Shown here in pieces: positions 10,780 through 23,629 of a DNA stretch of 64,000 bases. Within the stretch, counting starts at the first letter, position 1; each line of letters opens with the position of its first letter. The translations under genes were made by a program, and so were the position numbers. The stretch spans positions 124,001 through 188,000 of the forward strand of contig JAHQIW010005982.1 in assembly GCA_019055375.1 (NCBI GenBank). The letters are read 5' to 3'. The notes beneath the pieces are model-generated. The model worked only from the letters and a program-made list of their open reading frames with translations, was not told the origin of the DNA and did not search any database. The DNA comes from Parelaphostrongylus tenuis (lineage: Eukaryota > Nematoda > Chromadorea > Rhabditida > Metastrongylidae).

Positions 10780-12490
10780 ATCCACAGCCACCACACACCT
10801 TACCGATAAGCAGTGCTCAAGATATGTGGGACTCAATCTTATTTACCCTCCCACACTACAGTGAAACGGTCTTCTCAAAAAATAAGCATGTGTTAGATTT
10901 GTCGCCATTTACGCTATCATTTATTTACATATGATTTGAGAGAAAAGCTCTGTTTTGCGAAAAGTACGCGTGTGTGAAACACAAAATTTTTCTTTTTTTT
11001 TACAGCGCTGTCAGAAAGGTTTTTCTAGAAAACCTTTTTTTCAAGTCTTCAAGATTTGAGCTATCGAGTAACTAGTAGCGGTTTGAGCAGTGAGTTTTGT
11101 TTAGCGAAGCATAATTATAATAATAGTAAGAGCGCACGACGCGTGTGAATCATAATCTCATTTCGAATGCTACAGCGCTATAAAAGCGCTTTTTTAAGAA
11201 AAAATGAGCACGTTCAGCAGTTCTTCGAGATTTAAGTTTTCGAATGGTTGTTAAAACTCTTAGAAAAATTTCTTGTCCAGCAAAAGAGGCTAATTCTTTA
11301 TTCCCTACCCGATAACGGAAAAAAAAATTTTAGTTCAAATTCTTTGAGCTATAATACTTTCTTGCCGTGAATATATCTCATTACGATAGAATGGTAATTT
11401 CAGCGTATTCTGATGATAAATTCATTTCGAACTCATATGATTTGAACTGTAATTTTGGCGACGTGAAGAAGTTCCGCTCTAAAAGCATAGGGATTAATGG
11501 AGATTAGAATCGCTCGACTTTCACCTTTTCGAAAAGTTACCGAGTTTTCGGCTTTACGAGTCCTTCTGGTCCCCAAAATCCGACAGGTGAGTTTGCAGTT
11601 CCCTCCAAAAAAAGCACCACTCACTTACTTCTAGCAATCTTAGTTTCCATTCTTGTTTTCCTTATTAACACTCTGTCTCTTTTCATGCAACCCATCACAT
11701 CGAAGCGCCACTGTTTGACCATTAGTCTATTTTTTAGGGAATGCGGAGTCCTCAATATTTGTATGAGAAAATTTTTTCTGTCTCTATTTCGCGGGACGTT
11801 GCCCATGGCGTCCTCTTCTGACCCTGTACGCTCAGACATATGCTCAAGAGGATATTATCAGGCGTTCACCAGAGTAGACCTAACGTCTAACGCTGCTTGC
11901 AATAATGAAAGTCTCAAACTTGTATTTCGAGCTTTCGATTACAAACTTCTGTTCGAAACGACTTGCAAAAAGTTGCAGTCCACATGAAAGCGGTCGGACA
12001 GCGTATATATGTTTATGGCATTGAAACACCTCAGTAGGAGCAGGATTCTCGCGAAAATGTGACAACATTTTGGGTTTTGATCTGCATTCAAATCATTATT
12101 TGGGAGCTTGAATGGGTTTTGATATATCGGAAATCTGTGCTATGAGAGGGTGCCACGGGGGGATCGCCAACACTGTGCCTGTAGAACTCAAATTGGTTGA
12201 AGCAGCGAAAATCTGAGCAGCACAAATCGTGGTAGCTTTTCGAATGAAAATGTTGAGGTAACATTATTTGTCGTTAGTGATTGCAAAAAAAATTGAAAGT
12301 GTAGTATCCATAGAGTTCCTCAGAAGAGTATCAGCCATCAAAAAACTAATTCTTAGTAGAAGAAGTTGGAACATTGATTTCAGGAAACAAAATGATATTC
12401 ACCGGTGAGAAGAAGAGAGAAGAGCAGCATGCAGTCTTCTTCTCATCACAGATCGGATGTCAGAATTCGACCGGAAACCTGACATTCATG
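10780..12490. repeat. Near-identical tract shared with copy 2
   Basis: Compared with 43,735-45,447, differences are only about 1% by eye (for example three changes in the first 310 bp). The flanking 200 bp differ by about 10%. No gene is recognised inside. It ends exactly where the extra tandem unit of copy 1 begins. Confidence 0.75.
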
Positions 12491-12496
12491 TGCTAA

Positions 12497-13845
12497 TTTG
12501 AATAATGATAGTAAGTGTGCACGACGAGTTTGAATCATAATCTCATTTTGAACGCTACAGCGCTCAAAAATGAGAAAATGAGCGCGTTCAGCAGTTCGTC
12601 GAGATTTGAGCTTTCGATTGGTTGTTAAACACTTTTAAGAAAACTTCTTGTCCAGCAAAAGAGGCTAATTCTTCATTCCTTACCTGAGAACGGAAAAAAA
12701 CTTATTTTAGTCCAAATTCTTTGAGCTATAATACTTTTTTGCTGTATTACATATATCCATTACGATAGTTGGTGATTTCAGCGTATTCTTATGATAAATT
12801 CGTTAAGCACTCTTATGATTTGAACTGTAATTTTGGCGACGCGAAGAGATTTCGCTAGAAAAACATAGAGGATAAATGGGGATTAGATACGCTCGACTTT
12901 TATCTTTTCGAAAAAGTTGATTTCACCGAGTTTCCGGCTCTACGAGTCCTTCCTGTTCTTCTAGCAATCTTAGTTTCCATCTTGTTTTCCTTCTTAACAC
13001 TTTGTCTCTTTTTATGCAACTCATCATATCAGCGTCGCTGTTTGCCAGTAATCTGTTTTTTAAAGGATTTGGAGTCCTGAATATTTGTATGAACCATTTT
13101 TTCTGTCTCTGTTTCGCGGGACGTTGCTCATGGCATGCTCTTTTGATCCCCTAGCGCTAAGACATTATGCTCAAGAGGATACTATCAGGCCGTTTTAGAG
13201 TAGACCTAATGTCTAAGGCTGCACGGAATGATGAAAGTCTCTAACTTGTATTCTGAGCTCTCAATTGCAAACTCTGGGCGGAACAACTTGCAACATGTTG
13301 GCAGCCCACATAAAAGCGGTCGGACAGAGCGCATATGTTATGGCATTACTACACCTCAGTGGGAGCAGAATTCTCGCGAAAATGTGATAACATGTTGGGT
13401 TTTGATCTGCATTCAAATCCCTATTCAAGAGCTTGAATTTGGAAGATATCGGAAGTCTGTGCTATAGAGGGATCGCCAACACCGTTCCTGTAAAACACAT
13501 ATATTAAAGCAGCGATAGTCGTGGTAGTTGGACGATTTCAAGTACAAGAAAGCTGAGCAGCACAAATCGTGGTAGCTTTTCAAATGAAAATGTTGAGATA
13601 ACTTCATTTTGTCGTCAGTGGTTACAAAAAATTTGAAAGTGTAGTTTCCACAAAGTTCTCTTGAAAGAATGTCAACCTTCAATCAACTAATTCTTAGTAG
13701 AAGAAGTTGGAACATTGATTTTAGGAAACAAAATGATATTCACCGGTGACAAGAAGAAGAGAAGAACAGCATGCAATCTTCATCTCATCACAGATCGGAT
13801 GTCAGAATTTGTCCGGAAACCTGACATTCGCGTATTGTTTTGTCC
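12497..13845. repeat. Second unit of a local 1.35-kb tandem duplication
   Basis: It repeats about 11,114-12,490 in direct orientation (shared stretches ATCATAATCTCATTT, CAGCAAAAGAGGCTAATTCT and AACAAAATGATATTCACCGG). It is more diverged (about 88%) from its neighbour than the neighbour is from copy 2. Copy 2 has a single unit (about 44,055-45,447). Confidence 0.8.
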
Positions 13846-13849
13846 GTTT

Positions 13850-14450
13850 TCTTAGCAACTATGGATTACATTCCACGCTGATGTGATGGATAGAAAAAAG
13901 CATTATGTAGCGTCATTTCAGAAGCCAAAAAAAAGAGCACTGAGATGTTGGGAATTGCATTCGCGCACATCAAAATTCTTGAGAAGTTACTTGTGGGGCA
14001 CCGTCCAAGCTGGATATTCTTTTGTTTATCTCAGACGAGTCGACTACCACATTATAAGGCGTGTTTAAATAAATGGGTCCTCCACATCCTGTCTGAAATG
14101 AGATTGGTGATCATGTTAGTAGCCATAATAATGTGCGTGATTGTTACCTCATTCAGAAGAACAGCATTGCGTTTTACCTAAGAGCACCCATGAATGACTA
14201 CAAAGTATGAGATCGCTTAGAATGTCGAGACGGATTATACTCTCAAATGTTCAGTTTTTGTTCAAGTAGGCAAAAAGGGTTTTTTTAATCACTGGTACAT
14301 ATAATGGCACATTTCAAAGCATCAATGTGAATCAGTCATTCTGGTATGATCCCAAAACACAAGCGTTGGGATGCACTTAAAAGAGAGTGGCGTCCAAGCA
14401 GATGAACATGAACTTGTGTTCACTGAAGCATGAAATTTATATACTTGCAG
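13850..14450. other. Spacer between duplicated non-coding DNA and the ELKS exons
   Basis: The first 150 bp match 45,455-45,605. Collinearity with copy 2 then stops at about 14,000 and resumes at 15,049 (47,232 in copy 2). No feature is seen apart from the polypyrimidine/TTGCAG acceptor at its end. Confidence 0.4.
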
Positions 14451-14767
14451 AGTTTTTCTGCGTCGCAAAAAACGTTTAAAACTGCGTTACGAAGGAAAAT
14501 GGAGCGGTCAGAGGTGGAACTGAGTGGAAGGAAAGCAGAGCTCGCTCAATGTTAGGCCAGGATGAGGACCGCCGAAGTGCAAGCGGCTGATTAACGACAG
14601 CATGTCCAGGTACTTAAACAACAAATCATGAATTGGGAACAACAGCATACCCTCTTGCTAGGCGATGTAGGTGTCTTTACTTCTTGCAATATACCTATTG
14701 AAGGTTTCCAAGATTAATATTCCAACACAGTTGAAGATCAAGCGAAAGCGGATAACCCAACGGGAGC

Positions 14768-14838
14768 CGCGATAGTGCAATAGGTTAGAACGCGCTTCCG
14801 GAGAACTGAGATACGGGTTCGATTCTTGTGCCTCTTTC
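14768..14838 (+). repeat. tRNA-like sequence in ELKS intron
   Basis: ATAGTGCAATAGGTTAGAAC (A-box-like) and GGGTTCGATTCTTG (B-box-like) are spaced as in a tRNA. The acceptor stem does not close convincingly, so it is a tRNA-derived repeat head rather than a gene. Confidence 0.4.
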
Positions 14839-15089
14839 AAAGTTTGACACATCAATCAGTATTCTTAGACTTGTATCAAAACATCATAGCACTGCTCAGA
14901 ATCAGTAAGGTAAAGTATTCTTGTAGATTGTGCAGGTAGTTCTAAATTCTGCTCAAAGCTTGGAAACAACAGCGTGCTAAGCTCTAGGACCTTCTCTGGA
15001 ACTAGAGTAAAGCTTTTGTATCAAGCCGTGTTGACGAATCTTCTGTGAATCACATGGTTTGAGTCAATAAAGCTGAGTGATATACAAAT

Positions 15090-15165
15090 CTTTGAATCTA
15101 GGACGAGAGTTGAACCTGCGTTTCATTCTTTTGCGTGTTAACCACTGCGCTATCGGGTTCTCGTT
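15090..15165 (-). repeat. tRNA-like sequence
   Basis: On the - strand an A-box-like ATAGCGCAGTGGTTAAC and a B-box-like AGGTTCAACTC are seen. A counterpart lies at 47,270-47,345 in copy 2. There is no closed acceptor stem. Confidence 0.45.
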
Positions 15166-15889
15166 GTGCTAGCACTTTTCCTGCGATATAAGTCAGTTTT
15201 GGAGTTCACATGAGGTTTAAGTCATTATCTAGGACTCACGCCAATAGCAAAAGATTGCGTACTTTGCCTCTAAATCTTGTAGTAAATCCAGACTCTGCTT
15301 AACCTTGGTAAATTTACTACTCCACTAAGCTAACAGTGATTCCACTCATGTAAAAGCTATCAGATTGGTTGGTCATAAAGCTGCAGCGTCGCCAAACGAG
15401 GACATAAGCGCGGTTTTGGGTGAGAATTCACGGAATTTGTTGCTATGCTCTGCTAAAGCAATTTAGTTGTTTTCAGTAGTTGCGTTTATGCGTACGGCGA
15501 ATTCGGTGTCTTGCGGGTATTCGATTTATATCAGCTGTTCAGCTCAGTATCCGCCCGCAGTTATGTGATTGGTAATTGCTTGCGCTAGGCGAAACCAATT
15601 CAACAAATATGCTTCATGCTACACCCGAATAAATCCGAAAAGCTCAACGTGTAATTAGGAATTCTAGAGAAAATCCATACCTGCTACTCATTGTTACCCC
15701 CTCTCCATCTGCCTCTGTCTCTCTAGAGAGCCACTGCAACAGAGTGCAACAGGCTAAAAGTGCGATAAACCTTTGATTTCGTCTCTTGGGTGGAGATAAT
15801 CGTTATGTTATGGGGCGACAAATATGATTCGCTACTACTGGTGCTAGTTCGAATCTGTAATTAATTTGATTATAAGTGGTAGAGGTGTA

Positions 15890-16165
15890 GGCTTATGCTT
15901 CTAATTAGAGGATAAAGGACAAAGCTTTCAGCATTGATCAATCCCTGAGGGATGCGTTATGCATTCGACTCCATTCGTAGCATTGTTGCCCATGACTGGA
16001 TGCATGTCTCGTCTTTACAATGAGTTGTGGTGCCCTAGCGATGTATTAAGTCAGTACTGCTATCCTCCCATTCCATTTTGGTACCAATTCACCGAACCCC
16101 AAGGGATGGAAGACTTGGTGAACCTTGAACGCTGGATCGAACTATCGACAATCGGTTGATCGATC
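15890..16165 (-). mobile_element. tRNA-derived SINE (family I), - strand
   Basis: It reads in reverse from ATCAATCCCTGAGGGATGCG (3' end) through TGGTACCAATTCACCGA to a decayed head. It is matched by 48,065-48,345 in copy 2, so it predates the segmental duplication. Confidence 0.75.
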
Positions 16166-17214
16166 GCGTGTATCGCAGAACACGTCTAACCTCCATACAC
16201 GGAAAAAAGGCTAATATCGATGAAAGCTAAGTAGACTAATGATTTCTTAGATTACTCTCTGAGTAGTCATCATTAAGGTTGACGCACTCAGGCAAAAGTT
16301 AGAAGGTAAGAACCAGCAAATGGAGCAAAGAGATCAGTGAATAAAGCGTTTGGAGGGCGAACTTGTTAATATCAATGCGGAGTTAAGTGAGAAGTTATGT
16401 ATATTTGATCTGACCTTCGCAAAAAAAATGAAAAAGAAGAAAATATAGCCAGTCGCATTTCTTACTCGTCTCGGGTGGCTGCCAAGGGCTTCTTAATCCA
16501 ATCGAGTGATTATCCATTATGTGGAAACGTTCTTAATAGCACTGGATTCACGTTCGACTTGAATGTATCGTATATTTGTATGATTTTTCGGTGAAGACTG
16601 CTGCTATTCTTACCGCGTAATTGGCAATCGCTTTTTCTAGGCATTTTCCATGAAAAAAGTAGGTTAGTGTTATGAAAAGAGAACGAAAACCTGCCATTCC
16701 TCGGTGTCGATAGATATTTTAGCTACAACAGCCAGATTACCGGATATCTCAAATGATTGGACGAGTTGACGGGTTGGAAACATCGCTACAAGATAAAGAA
16801 GCAGAGCTCGATATTGCAAAGGTGGTTGAGACATTCATATTGATCAACAAGATCTTGAAGATTTAGAGTCATGTTTTCAGATCCGACTACTGAGTCATCC
16901 TGATGTGATAATAGAGAACGAATTAAAGGACAAGATAGAGCCAAGTAAGAGATTAATTTGTTATATAATCAGGCTAATGATCTGTTGGCTCACTGCCTAT
17001 ACGCTTTTCAAGCAGTATTTTTCTCGTCTATACTGAACACTATGATTGTACCGTGTGGTGCCGGTAGCTAGAAGGACATTGTCCGAGGCATTGAAGATAT
17101 ATTTTTGCCCTGGCATGAACACGAATAGGCAGCTATAGATACCATATCTATTTGGGTGTGATTAACCTATGTTATCTAGCTATTAGGGCTCATATGAAGC
17201 AGGATTAGAGGTTT

Positions 17215-17470
17215 CTTGCTGCTCATGTAAGGTTTATGGTTCGTTACCGCTCCCAAGGCTTACCAAGCCTTTCATTCTCCGGGGTCAATGAATTGGTACC
17301 GCACTTGTCTTGAACGATAGCAGCACTGACTTGATACATCGATAAGCCTCCAAGAGTCATTATAAAAGCCAGATGTGCATTCAGTCACTTCAAACGAAAC
17401 TTGATAAAGTCGGCTACTTGACTTATCACTTTAGGATCGATCAACGCAGAGAAGATTAGCTTTATCGAGC
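17215..17470 (+). mobile_element. tRNA-derived SINE (family I), decayed
   Basis: Shared body: ATTGGTACCGCACTTGTCT, AGCAGCACTGACTTGATACA and ATGTGCATTCAGTCACTTCA. It also occurs in copy 2 at 49,490-49,762. Confidence 0.65.
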
Positions 17471-18844
17471 TCGCTTCTATCACAGTGGTGAAATCATCGC
17501 CACGATCTACATACATTCTCGTTTATTGTCATCACTTTCCTAAGATTCACCACTCTGCCGCTTATACCAAGCATTCGATAGGCTTGGCTTTGTATTTCAA
17601 CTATAAGGCTTACACCCACTATCAATGTGGTTTTGATAAAATATAATTCACTCTCAAACAAGAGCACTATTAGTGAAACACGTTATCACGCGCGCTTGAG
17701 ATGGATGAGATGCTTGTTCGATCCCTTTTGGAGGTTTGAAGTTTTGTATATCACTCAGGATTATCAGGTATTGCACTCTGTTTATGTCACTATTTGTGTT
17801 AGCACAAAACCATTTCAGTCGGTAACTTCGAGACCTTGCTGACAAACACTGTGATTTGATAGCATATTTTGAACCTTTCACAAGGTATGCTACGGCCTTA
17901 TGCAGTGTCTGATAGGTGTTTCGGCCTTCCAGCCTTATCGGTAGCATAATGTCTTTTAGTTCAGTCACTTCGTTGGGGACATATTTCCTATACAGAGAAA
18001 TTGACGACGAATGGTGGATGAGGGTGGAAGGCTGAAACACATGTCTAGCACTTTATAAGTGCCGTAACAGACCTTATGAAAACGTCAAAATATGTTAACA
18101 GATTATATTGTCTAAATACAGTTGCTTTCTTTTGCAGTGGCCCTCGAGAAGAAGCGCCTCGAAGAGCACGGAGACCAGTTGAGACGTAATTGTGAGACGG
18201 AAAGAATGGAGCCATAGGAAACGTATCAGCTGAGGTAATCGTATCCTGAAGAGTAGTAGATTCGATTATCTCTCCCGCTTTTTTTTTTGGTTGTGCTTAA
18301 TGCATTTTGTATTTGTCCGTAATCAAATTAATTTGTGTAATAGCTGAAACTAAACTGAGTGCCAGTTACGAGAGTTTGGACTAGCTTCTGTAAGAGGTAT
18401 TGAACAACGCTCTACATGTTAGTCCAGGGAAAGCTGGTGGGAGTATATCTTTCATATTGGCATGAAAGTCGTACAAATATGAAATTTTTTTAGTTGAGAA
18501 TGCTTAGGAGCAACGTGGAAAACCTGCAAAAAGAGCTGGCAGACAGCGATGTGTTTTTGGAACCTCAGATTGAAAAGGTGAAAATTAAGCCTCAAAGTAG
18601 CCTCATCGTTATCCATTCCTCTCTAACTGCATTAGCTTTAAAGATCAGAGACGTAGATCGTTAAGTTGCTAGCTCACAACAACGCCTACAAGCTGTTATG
18701 GTTGACAAGGGAACCGACGAACTTCGTCGAGAGGTTAGGTATCCTTGACCGTGATTTTCCGTAATTATTTGTTAAAAAATTCTTTATTCAATCGCTTTTC
18801 AGCATAATATGGTGCAATAACTATATGTTCAACAATACTGCGCT

Positions 18845-18930
18845 GATAACTTTGAACCTCTAGTGGGAGCTGGACCCGTGTCTCACCCTTTCCTAGGGAT
18901 CGTACTAACCACAGCGCTACCGGAGCTCTT
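18845..18930 (-). repeat. tRNA-like sequence
   Basis: On the - strand GGTAGCGCTGTGGTTAGTAC lies upstream of a degenerate B box. It has a counterpart at 51,140-51,220. It is tRNA-derived and has no functional structure. Confidence 0.45.
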
Positions 18931-21900
18931 GCTGCCATCACTTTTTCTGCTCATACATCTTCTTTTACGTTACTTCAAGTTCTGTCTGTGCATAAAATAC
19001 TCTTTTAAAATTATCAGAGATCTGTGCTTTAGCGTGTGGAAGAAAGTTTTGTTAATTGAGAGTTAGGAGATATCGGAGTAGCTGTCATCCACTTGGTACC
19101 TTTATCAATGGTTGGATTGTAATTTCAATGCTAAATTAATTTGATGAGGATAGTTTTGCTCCACTTTGTCACTTTAGCCTGTCACAGTTTTTCTTGCTGT
19201 GCAGGGCCTGTACTGGCCTTCTATTAGTCTTCTCGCTTGCTTCAGGATTTCATCTTCTTCATAATCGTCGTGGATTACTGGTCGAGCACGTTTTTTTTTT
19301 CAAATCTCGGGGATAGCCAGGCCCGGCACGTAGCGAAGTTATAGTGGGATCAATGCTGCGTCGAGCATCAATGTTCATTTGGCCACAACCACTGGTTTTC
19401 TTCACTACTCTCATCTAATGAAACATTCGTTCTCACGTTTTTTTTAGTCTAGTGCGAATTCAAATGAAATCGAAGTGCAGTGATTTTGTGAAAATTCAGC
19501 CTTTTTATTCTAAACTTAACACTTTTGTTAAACCATTTTCCATCATAATCTAGAAGATATCTTTCACTAAGTCCCACTACAGGTTGAATCAGCTCGAGGT
19601 GAAGTTGAGAAATTGTTGAAAATGGTGCGTCAGTTGGAGAAGGAAAACTCCAGCTAAGATCGCAATGCGAACAGCTGAAGAGCGCAGTCGATCGTGACGA
19701 GATGGATGCGACAAGTAGCGAGACCTTGACTAAGGTTCGAATTCATTTCTGTTTCTTTTTAGCTGCTAATGTTTTGGCTTAAACTATAGTTTCGCGGTGG
19801 CTATAGTAACGCTATCGCTACTCTCAAAAATTCTCGTAATCTATGATTTATTTGTAGGGAGAAATTCCAGCTGTACTTCCGAGTAGTGTTCTTTCTGGAG
19901 GAAATAGTGCTTGGGCAAAAAAGAGATATTTATAGCATTTTTTGTGAGAATATCAAACTCGTAGATGAGCTTGTAACTTCTTATAAACACAGGATCGAGG
20001 AGTTAGTGGAGGCACTGCAAGAATCAGTGAGCATAACGGCTGAACGCGAAGTACACCTTTCAAAGCAGAAGCATCTTCTTCATCAAGTGAATCAGCAGGT
20101 TCGTCGAAATAGTGATCTGCTTTCTCTAGAATAATGTCGAAGTCATGGCTCAAACGTAGGGTAACTTAAAGCTGTTGCACAGACGGTTTCTTTTAAGTGA
20201 AGATGAAAAATGTGTAAAAAAAAAGATAGAGACGTAATGTCCTGTCCCCATGAGGTTTTAACATAGATCAGGGTAATGCATTTTAGTAAGTATCTCTAAA
20301 TTTTTTCTACTTATTCAGAAAATTGCTACCAGACTTGTCTAGTGTGATAAAAATGCTAATATGATGAATTTCGAGGTCTCCATAAGTTCAAATATGAGTT
20401 CAATTAATCCTTTTAGGACCGTGGAACCCTATGACCTCCACATCTCTAACCGGCAACTACGGTTCGCACCACCTCCCCTATATCTCTAACATCCATTTTG
20501 GTGCGTCTGAAATGCTCGACTGTCGCGTCTAATAATGGCGCGGGCGTTCGAAGCGGAACGACGTCAACATATCGAGCAGCTGATGCAGTTGAAGTATTGT
20601 TTTTATCATTAATCCATTTTTTGCATGATATTCACATCACAAAATTGTCTCGCAGGCAAGAGGCGTTGCTAGCCGTGATACCTGAGAAAGACTCGCACCT
20701 GACTCTTCTCGAAAATTTGCGAACTCCACGAGAAGAAATCGACACTGTTCGGAGACATAAGGATAGCTTGATGCCTTATCATTTATTCCCGTTCACTGGC
20801 CTTATCGTTTATTCCGTGCGACACGGATTTTCACTACACCTTTAGTAGTCATTGGATAGCCAAAAAGGCGATATTAATGTAGGGCCTGGTTTGTGAAAAT
20901 GCCTTTTCAGTGCGCTGCAGCACGGGAAAGAAAATAATGTTCTGCGCGCTATGCACGGCCATTAAACCATGGTTCCCAAATCGTTAATTGTATTAATATA
21001 AGTGGGATAATGGGTGAAATAGATTGCAACGTATTATTTAGCCGTGCAGTTGTTATTCGACCAGAGGCCATAGGTAGCGTGATGCAGCAGGGAACTGGCG
21101 CATTCGCCGTGGGTGGACCTACTCCTTTTGTTGCGCAACCAAGTCCTCGTCAAGGTTAGAGTATTTTTTTTCCCTATTGCTCCTTTCACAAATCAATATA
21201 AGTAATTTCATTGTTTTTATAGTTGCCGTCTCACATTATGCATATATAAAATATTTCGTTATTTAGATGTAAAGGCTGTGTCAGCAGAGTTGGACGACTC
21301 TGAGGGGATTTGACCAGAGTGCTTTCCAAGTTCTGCTATCAGATAATTACTTCATTTGTCAGCCTTTTGCTCTCTAAGAGTTCATTAAAATTACTAGTGG
21401 AGAGTTCAAATGTGCTGTTGCACTGCTCCTGTACATTTTCTATTATCTTAAGCCTTTTCGTTTTGATCTGCCGTTTATCTACTTGTTATCGCCTCGTGCT
21501 CCCTGAAGCTATGCAATTATCGCCATAATATGCTCCCACAAATTCTCCTGGTATTCACGCTAATGATCTTAAGTGGCAATTTCAACAGTATTTTTGTGAT
21601 CAGCGATTCCTTATTTGCACTTGATCTTTCACTTTTTTCTTCTTCGCACTTTTCTTGCTCTTCTCCTTGTGCGTGGGCGTCTTTCCCAGAATTTGGTTAA
21701 CGTTTGGACCTCACTTCTTCTGATCATTAACACAAAATGGACGATACGGACGATATAGCTGATGCAAATCCATACGTGGAAAAAGTATTCTAACCTCTCA
21801 ACTCATAACAATCTTGTGAACTTCATCTATTAGGATAAAAATCTTCTAACATCCACAAATATTTATTGACAGAGTAAAAATTCAATTAAATACTGTGACG

Positions 21901-22279
21901 ATGAAGATAAAGTTTTTCGGAACTTATTTTAGATTTTATTTTGCCTTTTGCTACTCTACGATTTCCGGTAACGAAGTGATCAGCTAAATGGATCTCGCAA
22001 ACAATGCAAGGTGTTTTGCTGTTGTTCAGCTTTGTATTAGGTATTTAGACTTCACTTCCGGTTCTTCGAAGGCTTCAATCTCAAACAGATTAAATACCGA
22101 AAGCAGCATTTCTAGAGAATAAATTACTCCCTTAGTGCGATGGACTAAAGTCTTCTCTTTATCAGTTCTCAACTCGTGTTCTCTTTTGTTGAAGAATTAT
22201 CGGCACGGGTTGAGAAGCGATCATAGTCGTTCCTTATGTGTTAATACAGTTTATCATTACACAGTGATTGTTTAATTTG

Positions 22280-23412
22280 TTACAATACATCTGAGCTATG
22301 AATAAAGATATACATCAGTGCAACAATCACAATGTCTACGTAGGCCACTGCTGATGTTTCCATGAACGGATAGAAAAAATCGTTTGGAAGTCTTAATTCG
22401 ATGTAGGGTAACGAGACGAAACGTAAAATAGAACCTGAATTGAAATTGAACTCTGGATCAACTCCTACATCTGCGTGCCTGCGAGTGAAAAGTGGCTAGG
22501 ATTTATGGATCTTATCAGTATTGTTTACTACTGACTGTAACAAAATAGCTAATGGTCTTCCACGGGATCTATGCAATGAGCTTTGTTTAGGTGCTCCATT
22601 TTATATAGTCCTATTACTATAATTCATATGACCTACTTGGTGTGGCATACCTGAATTGCGTACTGAGTCGTGGAGCTATAGTGGAAATTGGGACAACGTG
22701 GACCTGGAAGTACAAGGGAAATACTTGTTGATATCTTGAGCTGGTTCTTTGAACCACTGCCCTTTACATTTGATCTTTTTTTTACTACCAAAAGTAACTT
22801 CTCAGCGCTTCGAGATTCATGTCGTAGATGGCGGACACAATAAGCAGTCGATGATTTGCTTGCGTTCCTTGTTTTGCGTAGTAGAGAAAGATCGAGACAT
22901 TGGTGACTACCAAGCAAAATGCAGTTGTTGCTCTCTTCAGTTGAATTACTACGCTTTTGAATTGAGCTCCGTCATAGTCATAATTTCTCTCCACTCTTAC
23001 TTGATAGGGCGTCACTAACATTACAACTAATTCTAGAGAGAATTCGGTGCCTTTTTGTTTTGATTTATGTTCACGAGCTGTTTTTCTCTAATGGTTTTCG
23101 GATGAAATTTAACCGGTTGGTTTGAAGTAGGAATACGATTAGATCTGTGCCCTTGAACAAAGCAAACATTCCTGGTACTCGACACCTACAAACTGCTATA
23201 AAGATTGCTGATACGGAAGTAGTCTAAAGGACAACTTGCGTAGCAATCCCTAAAGTGAATATGGAGTAGGGCTAACGCACTCCAGTGACCTCTTGGTGAG
23301 TTCTATTCCTCACAATCACCATCGCGTCACTAACGCTCGTTTCTTCGACGGGTGACCTTCAAATCCATGACGGTACGAAGTCCGCTATTAATTGCTCAAT
23401 TTCTTGTTTCAG
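22280..23412 (-). pseudogene. tctn-1: Tectonic (TCTN) family, 3' part, broken copy 1
   Basis: Tectonics are secreted or membrane proteins of the ciliary transition zone. On the - strand three exons can be followed. About 23,412-23,285 encodes ELKQEIEQL, then FVPSWI. About 22,936-22,806 encodes TNVSIFLYYAKQGTQ, then RLLIVSAIYDMNLEA. 22,464-22,280 encodes ILRFVSLPYIELRLPNDFFY, then PFMETSAVAY and a C-terminal hydrophobic helix, ending in TAA. The RLPxxFFYPF signature near the end is the tectonic hallmark I recognise. Lesions are a TGA at 23,359-23,361 and loss of the GT donor after the middle exon (GCG-CTGAG instead of GCG-GTAGG). Convergent with ELKS. I know the family from memory only, and the upstream exons are not identified. 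Confidence 0.6.
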
Positions 23413-23629
23413 TTCAGTGCGATGTGAATACCTAAAAAAATCCGACCGACCCTTCTGAGATGATTTTCATTGTCAAAGTTTTATTGCGCAAAAATTTCTC
23501 CAACATTTGATTTTGTGACCAGTGTTTCCTATCTAATTAACGTAGGTCGTTGATATGTATGACATTGTATGTAGCGTTTTACTACCAAAACTCGTCGATT
23601 TTTGGTAGAATCTACTTTCGATTTGAAAT

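Larger units (their letters stand above)
14451..21313 (+). pseudogene. elks-1: ELKS/CAST/ERC active-zone scaffold, 3' part, broken copy 1
   Basis: ELKS/CAST/ERC proteins are coiled-coil scaffolds of the presynaptic cytomatrix that bind RIM through a C-terminal PDZ ligand. Exons in order (approximate): 14,451-14,666; 16,278-16,395; 16,732-16,821; 16,881-16,944; 18,138-18,234; 18,508-18,738; 19,583-19,734; 19,965-20,098; 20,540-20,592; 20,656-20,758; 21,050-21,154; 21,267-21,313. Recognisable ERC landmarks are RIEELVEALQESVSITAERE and QEALLAVIPEKD. Lesions are: stop TAG at 14,553 and TAA at 14,592; TGA at 16,338; TAG at 18,215; TAA at 18,662; a frameshift in the 19.6-kb exon; loss of the 5' part of the 20.54-kb exon; and TGA at 21,311, which removes the last two residues of GIWA. 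The N-terminal exons are absent. The 21,050 exon (QQGTG, then GGPTPFVAQPSPRQ) is intact here but frameshifted in copy 2. Confidence 0.85.

Noticed and set aside
11433..12068. Short frames in the near-identical tract as candidate genes
   Set aside because: Identity is uniform across coding and non-coding frames and the related unit at 12.5-13.8 kb does not keep the frames.
17654..18040. A 128-codon - strand frame between ELKS exons
   Set aside because: The copy 2 counterpart (49,946-50,260) is shifted and differs non-conservatively; there are no motifs. Probably intron sequence.
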